Source of the DNA: an uncultured Eubacteriales bacterium
GTDB taxonomy: Bacteria > Bacillota_A > Clostridia > Christensenellales > Aristaeellaceae
Reading direction: 5' to 3'
DNA: 5,725 nucleotides
NCBI GenBank assembly: GCA_902775835.1
Contig: CACYNZ010000245.1
Span: forward strand, 1-5,725
Under the pieces are notes generated by a model. That model did no database searches. It was not told the origin of the DNA and saw only the letters and a list, made by a program, of their open reading frames with translations. The position numbers were made by a program, and so were the translations under genes. Positions within the stretch are counted from its first letter, which is position 1. Each line of letters starts with the position of its first letter. Below are positions 1 through 5,709 of the stretch, piece after piece.

Positions 1-523
1 GGCGGCGGAGTTCGCCGGGTATCTGGGGAAATACTTCCGATACATCACCAAGGCGGACAGCAATCTGCTGACCCTGGAAAATGAATATGACCACGCCATC
101 ACCTATTTGAAGATTCAGCTCATGCGCTTCGGGCAGACCATCCGGGCGGAGGTACCCGAAATTCCCGAGCCCCTGCGCCGCCTGGCGGTGCCCAGATTGT
201 TCCTGCAGCCGGTGCTGGAAAACTGCATCGAGCACGGCATGGCCGGTTCCGCAGACCCGGCACGAATTCGCATCTGCTTCCTCCTGGACGGAAACCGGGC
301 CGCCGTAGCGGTGGAAAACAGCGGGGACGGTATTTCACCGGAATGGCTGGAGGAACTGCGGCAGCAGCTGGACAGTCATTCCAGCGACAGCCAGACCACA
401 GGGCTGACCAATGTCCACCGCAGGCTCAAGCTCTACTATGGGGAGTATGGCGGGGTGGAACTGGATGCCAGCAGTCTGGGCGGCCTGAAGGTTGTTTTGA
501 AGTTAGGAGTAATTGACACATGA
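1..523 (+). CDS. Sensor histidine kinase, YesM type, C-terminal part (5'-truncated by window edge)
   Basis: The open frame runs from base 2 with no start in view, so only the last 173 residues are visible. They cover the end of the His_kinase (PF06580) region and the whole HATPase_c domain. The visible part opens with a GYLGKYFRYIT segment, then LENEYDHAITYLKIQLMRF, the YLxIQxxRF signature of the YesM/LytS class. The N box follows as FLQPVLENCIEHGM (about bases 198-240), the G1 box as NSGDGIS (about 317-337), and the G2 box as GLTNVHRRL (401-427), so ATP binding looks intact. The phospho-accepting histidine, the membrane segments and any extracellular sensor or HAMP domain lie upstream of the window. 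A TTG at 107 is not the start, because conserved family sequence continues upstream of it. The stop overlaps the regulator's ATG (ATGA), indicating translational coupling with its cognate partner. The ligand cannot be inferred beyond a probable carbohydrate. Confidence 0.93.
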   Translation, partial: AAEFAGYLGKYFRYITKADSNLLTLENEYDHAITYLKIQLMRFGQTIRAEVPEIPEPLRRLAVPRLFLQPVLENCIEHGMAGSADPARIRICFLLDGNRAAVAVENSGDGISPEWLEELRQQLDSHSSDSQTTGLTNVHRRLKLYYGEYGGVELDASSLGGLKVVLKLGVIDT

Positions 524-1755
524 TCTTCCAAATTCTGATTGTCGATGACGAGCCTCATGTTGTTGATACCATCCGGGGCATTTTAGAGCAGGAACCGGTG
601 GTGGATTTGGAGATCCACACCGCCTTTCGGGGTCAGCAGGCGCTGAAGCTCTGCCAGCAGTACCCCATCTCGCTGCTGATTACCGACATTCGGATGCCGG
701 ATATGAGCGGCCTAGAGCTGGCAAGGCAGGTCAGGCAGCTGACGCCGGACTGCAATGTGATCCTGCTCACCGCCTATTCGGATTTTACCTATGCCTACGA
801 GGGCATTCAGCTCCATGCCAGCGACTATATTCTGAAAACGGAGGACAAGCAGATCATTCGCAGCCGGATTTTCAAGATACTGGGAACCATGGAGCAGGAG
901 CTCCGCCATAGATCCTGGCTGGAAAGCGCAAGGGAAAGCAACCCCATTTCTGACCGCCTGTGCAAAAAGCTTCTGATGCCCCAGCGCTCCTCCCAGCAGG
1001 AGGAAGCCTTTACCCTGCTGGGTTTCCGGGAAACCGGATTTCCTCTGCTGTTGATGACGGCGAAGACCCCGTCTAATATCCCCATTCAGGCGGACATCCT
1101 GCAAAAGTCACTGATGCGGTGCCTCCCTGGAAGAATTACCCACCTTTGCGCCAGCACAATTTCGGAGAATGTATGCTCTTTGGTGCTGTCTCTGGATCCG
1201 AAGGGGTATGCCATCACCGGCACCTGGCTCATGGTCACCATGGAGCGGATCCAGGCACTGTACACTGCCACCACTCAGAGCGAATGCGCCATTCTCTACA
1301 GCTATCCCATCGACAATCTGGATCAGCTTTCCGGCAAATACCAGATTGCGGCCCGATACCTGGAGGCGGAGCGTTTCGACGCCTGCGTCAAGGTGATCTC
1401 CGATGTGAAAAAGGAAAGTCCCCTGGTGACCATCCATTTCGTCAAGCGGTATGTGAAGGAGCACTTGAATCAGGATCTGTCCCTTTCCCAGATCTCCGTC
1501 GTGACCGGCTACAATCCCACCTACCTTTCCCGCCTTTTTAAGGAGCAGACGGGAGAGACACTGAACCGGTACATTTCTCGCAAACGGATGGAGTACATCG
1601 CTCAGCTGATGCGGGATCCCCAGATTTCCATGCAGCAGATCATGGAGGCCGCAGGATTTGCCACCCGTTCCTATTTCAATCAGTTCGTCAAAAAAGAAAC
1701 CGGGCTGACCCCAAAACAGTACCGGATGCAGCTGGGCACCCAGCTTCCCGAATAA
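520..1755 (+). CDS. Response regulator, YesN type: receiver domain plus AraC-family DNA-binding domain
   Basis: This 411-residue cytoplasmic regulator is the partner of the upstream kinase. The receiver domain (about 1-125) has the acidic pair D9/D10, phospho-acceptor D56 in the TDIRMPDMSG motif, T84 and K106, so it should be phosphorylatable. A poorly conserved linker of about 170 residues follows, as is usual in YesN proteins. The C-terminal AraC-type domain (about 302-405) has two helix-turn-helix units: the first around LSLSQISVVTGYNPTYLSRLF (320-340), the second around ISMQQIMEAAGF (369-380), followed by SYFNQFVKKETGLTPKQYR, a near-perfect family signature. The ATG at 520 overlaps the kinase stop and has AGGAG at 505-509, ten bases upstream. 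The family usually activates adjacent transporter genes, so the permease and binding-protein genes are the expected targets. At 411 residues it is toward the short end of the family, but all key residues are present. Confidence 0.95.
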   Translation: MIFQILIVDDEPHVVDTIRGILEQEPVVDLEIHTAFRGQQALKLCQQYPISLLITDIRMPDMSGLELARQVRQLTPDCNVILLTAYSDFTYAYEGIQLHASDYILKTEDKQIIRSRIFKILGTMEQELRHRSWLESARESNPISDRLCKKLLMPQRSSQQEEAFTLLGFRETGFPLLLMTAKTPSNIPIQADILQKSLMRCLPGRITHLCASTISENVCSLVLSLDPKGYAITGTWLMVTMERIQALYTATTQSECAILYSYPIDNLDQLSGKYQIAARYLEAERFDACVKVISDVKKESPLVTIHFVKRYVKEHLNQDLSLSQISVVTGYNPTYLSRLFKEQTGETLNRYISRKRMEYIAQLMRDPQISMQQIMEAAGFATRSYFNQFVKKETGLTPKQYRMQLGTQLPE

Positions 1756-1760
1756 GGAGG
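1754..1760 (+). promoter_or_regulatory. Ribosome binding site selecting the GTG start of the first permease
   Basis: AAGGAGG overlaps the TAA stop of the regulator (TAAGGAGG) and lies seven bases before GTG at 1768. This near-consensus site at ideal spacing supports a non-ATG start and couples the permease to the regulator gene with only 12 bases between them. Confidence 0.85.
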
Positions 1761-1767
1761 TTTATCA

Positions 1768-2724
1768 GTGGAAAAGACAATCAAAGCTCCGCGGCTGGAG
1801 CCCCAGCGAAAGGGAAAAATGGCGGCGCTGGCAAAATCTGTCCGCAAGAACTGGATGCTGCTTCTGATGGTGCTGCCCGGTGTCGTTTGGTGCGCAATCT
1901 TCCGCTATGGCCCAATGTATGGCGCGCTGATCGCCTTCCAGAAGTACCGTGTGGGCGACAGCATTCTGGGCGGCCGGTGGGCTGGACTTTACTGGTTCAA
2001 AAAGTTTTTCTCCCATCCTCAGTTCAAGCAGCTGCTGACCAACACCCTGTCCATCAGTATCCTTCAGCTGATCTTCTGCTTTCCGGTGCCGGTGATCTTC
2101 GCGCTGCTGCTCAACGAGGTACGCAACGCCAAGCTGAAAAAGCTGGTGCAAACCGTTTCCTATCTGCCCCATTTTATTTCTCTGGTGGCGGTGTGCAGTA
2201 TGCTCTCTCTGCTGCTGAATCCCGGCTCCGGCATCGTCAACCGGGTGCTCAATGCCATGGGGATCGAATCGATCTATTTCATGGGCAGCACCAAGTGGTA
2301 TCGGCCAATCTACATCCTATCGCAGATCTGGCAGACCTTTGGCTACAGCGCCATCATCTACATGTCCTCCCTGGCGGCGGTGCCCCAGGAGCTGTATGAA
2401 TCTGCCAGTGTGGACGGAGCCTCCCGGTTCCGCCAGATGATTACAATCAGCCTGCCCTCCATCATGCCCACCGTCATCATCATGCTGATTCTGGAAAGCG
2501 GCAAGCTGCTGGCCGTGGGATATGAAAAGACCCTGCTGCTCCAGAATTCCGCCAACAATTCCGTGGCGGACATCATCAGCACCTTCTCCTACCGGGTAGG
2601 CCTGAGCCAGGGCATGTACAGCTTTGGCACAGCAGTGGATCTGTTCACCGGTGTGGTCAACTGCCTGATGATCTTTGTTGTCAACAAGCTCAGCAAACGG
2701 GTCTCGGAGACCAGCCTGTGGTAA
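1768..2724 (+). CDS. Carbohydrate ABC transporter permease, LplB/YteP type (MalF-like subunit)
   Basis: This 318-residue integral membrane protein is one of the two channel-forming subunits of a CUT1-family sugar importer. After a basic cytoplasmic N-terminus (K/R-rich, residues 3-27), hydrophobic segments lie near 29-57, 91-116, 130-150, 180-203, 232-250 and 285-308, matching the six-helix topology of the family. The EAA loop that docks the ATPase is recognisable as ELYESASVDGASRFRQMITI followed by SLPSIMP (about 208-234). The opening PGVVWCAIFRYGPMYGALIAFQKY and the segment KLVQTVSYLPHFISLV are typical of the LplB/YteP subgroup associated with complex polysaccharide-derived oligosaccharides. 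Translation starts at GTG with AAGGAGG seven bases upstream. It is 12 bases after the regulator and 16 bases before the partner permease, so all are probably on one transcript. The substrate cannot be read from the sequence. Confidence 0.95.
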   Translation: MEKTIKAPRLEPQRKGKMAALAKSVRKNWMLLLMVLPGVVWCAIFRYGPMYGALIAFQKYRVGDSILGGRWAGLYWFKKFFSHPQFKQLLTNTLSISILQLIFCFPVPVIFALLLNEVRNAKLKKLVQTVSYLPHFISLVAVCSMLSLLLNPGSGIVNRVLNAMGIESIYFMGSTKWYRPIYILSQIWQTFGYSAIIYMSSLAAVPQELYESASVDGASRFRQMITISLPSIMPTVIIMLILESGKLLAVGYEKTLLLQNSANNSVADIISTFSYRVGLSQGMYSFGTAVDLFTGVVNCLMIFVVNKLSKRVSETSLW

Positions 2725-2729
2725 GGAGG
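2723..2729 (+). promoter_or_regulatory. Ribosome binding site selecting ATG 2741 for the second permease
   Basis: AAGGAGG again overlaps the upstream stop (TAAGGAGG at 2722-2729) and lies 11 bases before ATG 2741, slightly long but strong. It argues against a TTG at 2675, which would overlap the first permease by 50 bases and add 22 residues with no family resemblance. Confidence 0.8.
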
Positions 2730-2740
2730 CTCGCAAATCA

Positions 2741-3607
2741 ATGATTAAAGACAAGTCCCTTTCCTCGAAAGTATTCGACTTTTTCCTTTACTCCATGTGC
2801 GTGGTGGTGCTGATTGCCGTTCTGGCACCGGTGCTGAACATTTTCGCGGTGTCCTTTTCCAGCTATGATGCCTTCGCCAGAGGGGATGTGAGACTGCTGC
2901 CGGTGGAATTCAGCACCAAGGCCTACGAGACCATCATCCGGGACGGCAAGGTGCTCCAGGGTCTGAAATACTCTGTGATCTACACCGGCCTGGGCACCCT
3001 GGTGAACATCCTGCTTACGGTCATCACGGCCTACCCCATGTCCCGGAAGGAGATGCCCTTCCGCAACGCCATCTCCATTTTCTTTGCTTTCACCATGTTC
3101 TTTGGCGGCGGTATGATTCCCACCTTCCTGCTGGTGCAGAAGCTGGGGCTGTACGATTCCATCTGGGCCATGATTATCCCCGGGGCCATGCAGATCTACA
3201 ACATGATTATCATGCGAACCTATTTCCAGTCCATCCCCGGAGAGCTGATGGAGGCCGCCCGCATCGATGACGCCAACGAGTGGCAGACCCTGTGGCAGAT
3301 CGTCCTGCCCCTGAGCAAGGCCTCCATCGCCACCATCGGCCTGTTCTACGCGGTAGCACACTGGAATTCCTGGTTCAACGCCTCCATCTACCTGAGCTCC
3401 GCCGATAAGGTGCCCCTCCAGCTGGTGCTGCGGAACATGATTTTCAACGCCCAGGCATTGGTGAGAAGCGGCGAGGCGGACAATATCGGCACCACCACCA
3501 TCAACTATGCCACGCTGTTCATCTCCATGGTGCCCATGATGATTATCTATCCTTTCGTGCAGAAGTATTTTGTCAAAGGCGTGATGGTCGGCTCTGTCAA
3601 GGGCTGA
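2741..3607 (+). CDS. Carbohydrate ABC transporter permease, LplC/YtcP type (MalG-like subunit)
   Basis: This 288-residue membrane protein is the second channel subunit, pairing with the gene just upstream. Hydrophobic segments are visible near 15-38, 78-98, 110-131, 140-158, 194-212 and 255-275. The EAA loop is clear: ELMEAARIDDANEWQTLWQI, then VLPLSK (168-193), with the conserved EAARIDDA core intact. Other subgroup hallmarks are FFGGGMIPTFLLVQKLGLYDSIWAMIIPG (121-148), the HWNSWFNASIYL segment, and the C-terminus QKYFVKGVMVGSVKG, which is almost invariant in LplC/YtcP proteins. Length is normal for the family. ATG 2741 was chosen over an upstream TTG because of the ribosome site and because family similarity begins there. 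No gene for the nucleotide-binding subunit follows. A 184-base gap separates it from the binding-protein gene. Confidence 0.95.
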   Translation: MIKDKSLSSKVFDFFLYSMCVVVLIAVLAPVLNIFAVSFSSYDAFARGDVRLLPVEFSTKAYETIIRDGKVLQGLKYSVIYTGLGTLVNILLTVITAYPMSRKEMPFRNAISIFFAFTMFFGGGMIPTFLLVQKLGLYDSIWAMIIPGAMQIYNMIIMRTYFQSIPGELMEAARIDDANEWQTLWQIVLPLSKASIATIGLFYAVAHWNSWFNASIYLSSADKVPLQLVLRNMIFNAQALVRSGEADNIGTTTINYATLFISMVPMMIIYPFVQKYFVKGVMVGSVKG

Positions 3608-3652
3608 TCGACGCAAAAACAAGGTGCATATCGGCATTCCGCAACAGAAGCA

Positions 3653-3681
3653 CAGCTTGGCAGCTGCCGGGCCGCAGCGGC
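3653..3681. repeat. Cluster of overlapping GC-rich inverted repeats
   Basis: Mutually exclusive pairings are visible: CAGCT/AGCTG (3653-3657 with 3662-3666), the perfect 10-base palindrome GGCAGCTGCC (3659-3668), GCTGC/GCAGC (3663-3667 with 3674-3678) and GCCG/CGGC (3671-3674 with 3678-3681). Each is short, but their density in 29 bases suggests RNA structure or a protein-binding site. No run of T follows, so it is not called a terminator. Confidence 0.5.
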
Positions 3682-3744
3682 ATTGTGAAAACCGGAGTCC
3701 AGCGCCACTGGGCGAACCGCCAAACACCAAATTGACTGCCTTTG

Positions 3745-3772
3745 TTGACAGAAGCCGAAAAGCATATAAAAT
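3745..3772 (+). promoter_or_regulatory. Possible sigma-A-type promoter for the binding-protein gene
   Basis: A perfect -35 hexamer TTGACA (3745-3750) is separated by 16 bases from TAAAAT (3767-3772), a five-of-six match to the -10 consensus. The weakness is position: transcription would begin around 3778-3780, right at the ribosome site, giving a leader of only about 12-14 bases. A second TTGAC (3732-3736) lies 13 bases upstream but has no matching -10. The pair may be a real internal promoter, part of a regulator site, or chance. Transcription reading through from the permeases is equally possible. Confidence 0.3.
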
Positions 3773-3775
3773 CAA

Positions 3776-3783
3776 AGAGGAGG
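3776..3783 (+). promoter_or_regulatory. Ribosome binding site fixing the start of the binding-protein gene
   Basis: AGAGGAGG, containing a complete AGGAGG (3778-3783), lies eight bases before ATG 3792. It fixes the start there rather than at an in-frame GTG at 3624, which would prepend 56 residues to an obvious signal peptide. Confidence 0.9.
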
Positions 3784-3791
3784 AACGACAA

Positions 3792-5348
3792 ATGAAAAAA
3801 ATGCTCACCCTGGTTCTCTGCCTGGCGATACTGCTTAGCCTGGCTGTGGGGGCCGTCCCCGCTGCCAAAGCGGATCACTCCGAACAGGTCAAGCTGACCG
3901 TCGCCTACAACAAGAAGGGCACCGATGCCTTGCCCAACTCCATTCTGGATCAGATCCTGCTGGAGAAGTTCAACATCGTTGTGGAATGGAAGGATCTGGA
4001 AGACGGAGACTTCAAGACCAACATGACCCTGCAGATGGCCGGTAAGGATTACCCCGACATCATCTGGCATAGCGACAACGGCACTGCTCAGGAGCTGAGC
4101 CTCACCGGTCACATCCTGGCCATCGACGACTATGAGGACAAACTGCCCGACTACATCAAGATCTTTGATGAAGGCGTGGACGGCGGCTGGGAGTTTATCA
4201 AGACCCTCATCAAGGCCAGCGACGGCAAGGTCTACAGCCTGGTTTCCAAGAATCCCCGGGATACCGCGAAGTGCTGGCATCTTCGGGCCGGAACCATGAT
4301 GGAAATGGGTCTCATTGACAGCGTGGAAGACCTGCCCACCACTGTGGACGGCTTCGTCGCCCTGCTGGAGCAGATCAAGGAGAAGGACCCCGACTCCATC
4401 CCCTTCATGGTGCAGGGCTGGGGCAACGTGTGGGATGGCTGGGACTATGCCTTCAACGTGCAGTCCAGCTTCTACCTGGATTACTTCTCCGGTGAGTTCG
4501 TCCCCTATGGCCCCGCCACCGACAACTGGCGCAGCATGCTGATTACCCTGAACAAGCTGTACAAGGAGGGCCTGATCGCTGAGGACTACCTGACCACCAC
4601 CGAGGACGAGACCAAGGCCAACACCATCGAGGGTATGTACTACGCCGAGTGGAACTGGGCCGGTTCTCACACCAACGCCATGAACCAGCGCAATTCCCAG
4701 ACCGACCCCAACTGCGGCTGGATCTACTATCTGAACACCTTCGCGGCTGACGACAGCCAGCACACCTTTGACAAGGAATCTCCCTACAAGGGCGGCATCC
4801 TGCTGACCGACAAGCTCTCCGGCGAGCGGCTGGATCGGGTGCTGGAGTTCTTCAACTGGTGCTCCACAGAGGAAGGCTCCGAGATCCTGAGCTGGGGTCA
4901 GGAAGGGCTGACCTACACCGTGGACGAGAACGGCAACAAGTCCTACACCGATCTCATCACGGACTTTGACACCACCGGGGCTCCTGCCGTGGCTCTGAAC
5001 GCCTACACCCGGTTCCATCAGGACTTCATCCCCAACCGGAATGTGGATGCGGTGATCGCCGTCTCCGGCCCCGTCAACATTGAGCTGGGCAACTCCTTTA
5101 TGGAGCAGGGCTACGGCTACTTCAAGCCCCTGCCCTTCGCCTTCGACACCGATACCCAGGAAGAAGTCAATATGCTCAAGACCCTGCTGAACGACACCAT
5201 GACCGACTACTCCAACCAGTTCGTCATGGGCATGATGGATCCCAACGATGATGCCGCTTGGGAAGCCTATCTGAATGCGCTGGACGGCTGCGGCCTGCAG
5301 GAGTGGAACCAGTACTACACCGACTACTACAACGCAAACCTTAAGTAA
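3792..5348 (+). CDS. Extracellular solute-binding protein, family 1 (LplA-like), for carbohydrate uptake
   Basis: This 518-residue secreted receptor captures the sugar and delivers it to the permease pair. The N-terminus MKKMLTLVLCLAILLSLAVG ends in AAKA-DH, a good signal peptidase I site after residue 27. There is no lipobox cysteine, unlike most Gram-positive members, so membrane tethering is unexplained. The mature part starts with a KLTVAYN strand and has the family motif MAGKDYPDIIW (82-92). Aromatic clusters WGNVWDGWDY (210-219) and WNW (287-289) are plausible sugar-stacking residues, by inference only. The protein is acidic and rich in W/Y. Codon use is more biased than in the regulator (nearly all lysines AAG, many CTG, GCC, GAC), suggesting high expression. 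It is followed nine bases later by a strong terminator, so it is the last gene of the unit. Full family length, no damage seen. Substrate unknown. Confidence 0.93.
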   Translation: MKKMLTLVLCLAILLSLAVGAVPAAKADHSEQVKLTVAYNKKGTDALPNSILDQILLEKFNIVVEWKDLEDGDFKTNMTLQMAGKDYPDIIWHSDNGTAQELSLTGHILAIDDYEDKLPDYIKIFDEGVDGGWEFIKTLIKASDGKVYSLVSKNPRDTAKCWHLRAGTMMEMGLIDSVEDLPTTVDGFVALLEQIKEKDPDSIPFMVQGWGNVWDGWDYAFNVQSSFYLDYFSGEFVPYGPATDNWRSMLITLNKLYKEGLIAEDYLTTTEDETKANTIEGMYYAEWNWAGSHTNAMNQRNSQTDPNCGWIYYLNTFAADDSQHTFDKESPYKGGILLTDKLSGERLDRVLEFFNWCSTEEGSEILSWGQEGLTYTVDENGNKSYTDLITDFDTTGAPAVALNAYTRFHQDFIPNRNVDAVIAVSGPVNIELGNSFMEQGYGYFKPLPFAFDTDTQEEVNMLKTLLNDTMTDYSNQFVMGMMDPNDDAAWEAYLNALDGCGLQEWNQYYTDYYNANLK

Positions 5349-5356
5349 GCCATTTC

Positions 5357-5396
5357 AATGAGACGAAAAGGGACTGTCCCTTTTCGTCTCATTTTT
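5357..5396 (+). terminator. Intrinsic terminator with a 17-bp perfect stem at the end of the operon
   Basis: AATGAGACGAAAAGGGA (5357-5373) pairs perfectly with 5377-5393 around the loop CTG, and T residues continue to 5396. The run TTTTT (5392-5396) partly belongs to the stem. It sits nine bases after the binding-protein stop. On the minus strand the hairpin is not followed by T residues, so it should act mainly on + transcripts. The stem is unusually long and perfect for a terminator, and may also protect the abundant binding-protein message from 3' decay. Confidence 0.9.
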
Positions 5397-5462
5397 CAAG
5401 CTCCGCTGTCTCCCGTTCTCAGTTTTCCAGGAAACCAGTCTGCAGCTCCTAAGTATGTTATC

Positions 5463-5642
5463 TTATTCCTGATATTTGTCATCCGACATAAAATCAGCAA
5501 TAGCGACTGCCTTCTCTAACTGGGTATTACAGAGTCGCCAGTTTGGAAAGCGGGCAATTGGTCTAATTCGGTCGGTTGCGGCATCGTGCGGTACTTCCTC
5601 CCATGTGATATTGTACCCCAGAAAGGAAAGACGAGCATAATT
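5463..5642 (-). pseudogene. C-terminal remnant of an unrecognised protein
   Basis: On the minus strand a frame of 59 codons ends at TAA (5465-5463). It reads NYARLSFLGYNITWEEVPHD, then AATDRIRPIARFPNWRLCNT, then QLEKAVAIADFMSDDKYQE. The composition is protein-like, mixed and soluble, with no low-complexity run. A TGA stop (5645-5643) lies immediately upstream in frame, another in-frame TAA lies about 30 bases further, and no ATG with a ribosome site begins the frame; the only in-frame ATG is eight codons from the end. It is therefore best read as the 3' part of a gene whose 5' part is lost or frameshifted. I do not recognise the family. It could also be a chance open frame, since 59 codons is short. 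Confidence 0.35.
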
Positions 5643-5657
5643 TCAGTGCATGCGTTT

Positions 5658-5709
5658 TGAACTTGATTTTTATTCCTTATCGACGAAAACTGAACTTAAA
5701 TTTTATTCC
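5658..5709. repeat. Two 19-base direct repeats, 33 bases apart
   Basis: TGAACTTGATTTTTATTCC (5658-5676) and TGAACTTAAATTTTATTCC (5691-5709) match at 17 of 19 positions, start to start 33 bases, in the AT-rich tail. The 14-base interval between them contains GACGAAAA. The unit could be a pair of operator sites or the beginning of a longer array past the window edge. In an AT-rich context a local duplication is also plausible. No third full copy fits before base 5725. Confidence 0.55.

Larger units (their letters stand above)
3608..3791 (+). other. Intergenic gap between permease and binding-protein genes, hairpin-rich
   Basis: These 184 bases hold no recognisable gene. Seen directly: a cluster of short GC-rich inverted repeats in the first half, a further CGCC-ACTG-GGCG pair near 3704-3715, a possible sigma-A-like promoter, and the ribosome site for the next gene at the end. 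No T-tract follows the hairpins, so they do not look like an intrinsic terminator. Possible roles are partial 3' protection of the permease message, a target for the YesN-type regulator, or a dispersed intergenic repeat. Several frames on both strands stay open across it, which is unusual for a non-coding gap but has no coding support. Confidence 0.6.

Noticed and set aside
2675..2740. TTG start at 2675 for the second permease
   Set aside because: It overlaps the first permease by 50 bases and adds residues unlike the family, while ATG 2741 has AAGGAGG upstream.
3653..3681. Intrinsic terminator after the second permease
   Set aside because: Hairpins are present but short and overlapping, and no T-run follows any of them.
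3624..3791. N-terminal extension of the binding protein from an in-frame GTG at 3624
   Set aside because: It would bury a clear signal peptide behind 56 residues without family resemblance and lacks a ribosome site; AGGAGG at 3778-3783 fixes the start at 3792.
2738..3868. Open frame of 376 codons on the minus strand opposite the second permease
   Set aside because: The translation is low-complexity, rich in H, G, D and Q, typical of an antisense shadow, and the + strand gene is certain.
3597..5018. Long open frame (473 codons) on the minus strand opposite the binding-protein gene
   Set aside because: It is a shadow of the GC-rich codon pattern of the + strand gene; its translation is rich in G, V, Q and H and has no domain I recognise.
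5358..5519. 53-codon + strand frame starting MRRKGTVPF inside the terminator
   Set aside because: Its ATG lies in the terminator stem, no ribosome site precedes it, and the first residues simply translate the palindrome.
5658..5709. Start of a CRISPR array
   Set aside because: Only two 19-base imperfect copies with a 14-base interval; CRISPR repeats and spacers are longer and repeats are nearly identical. No cas gene is in view.
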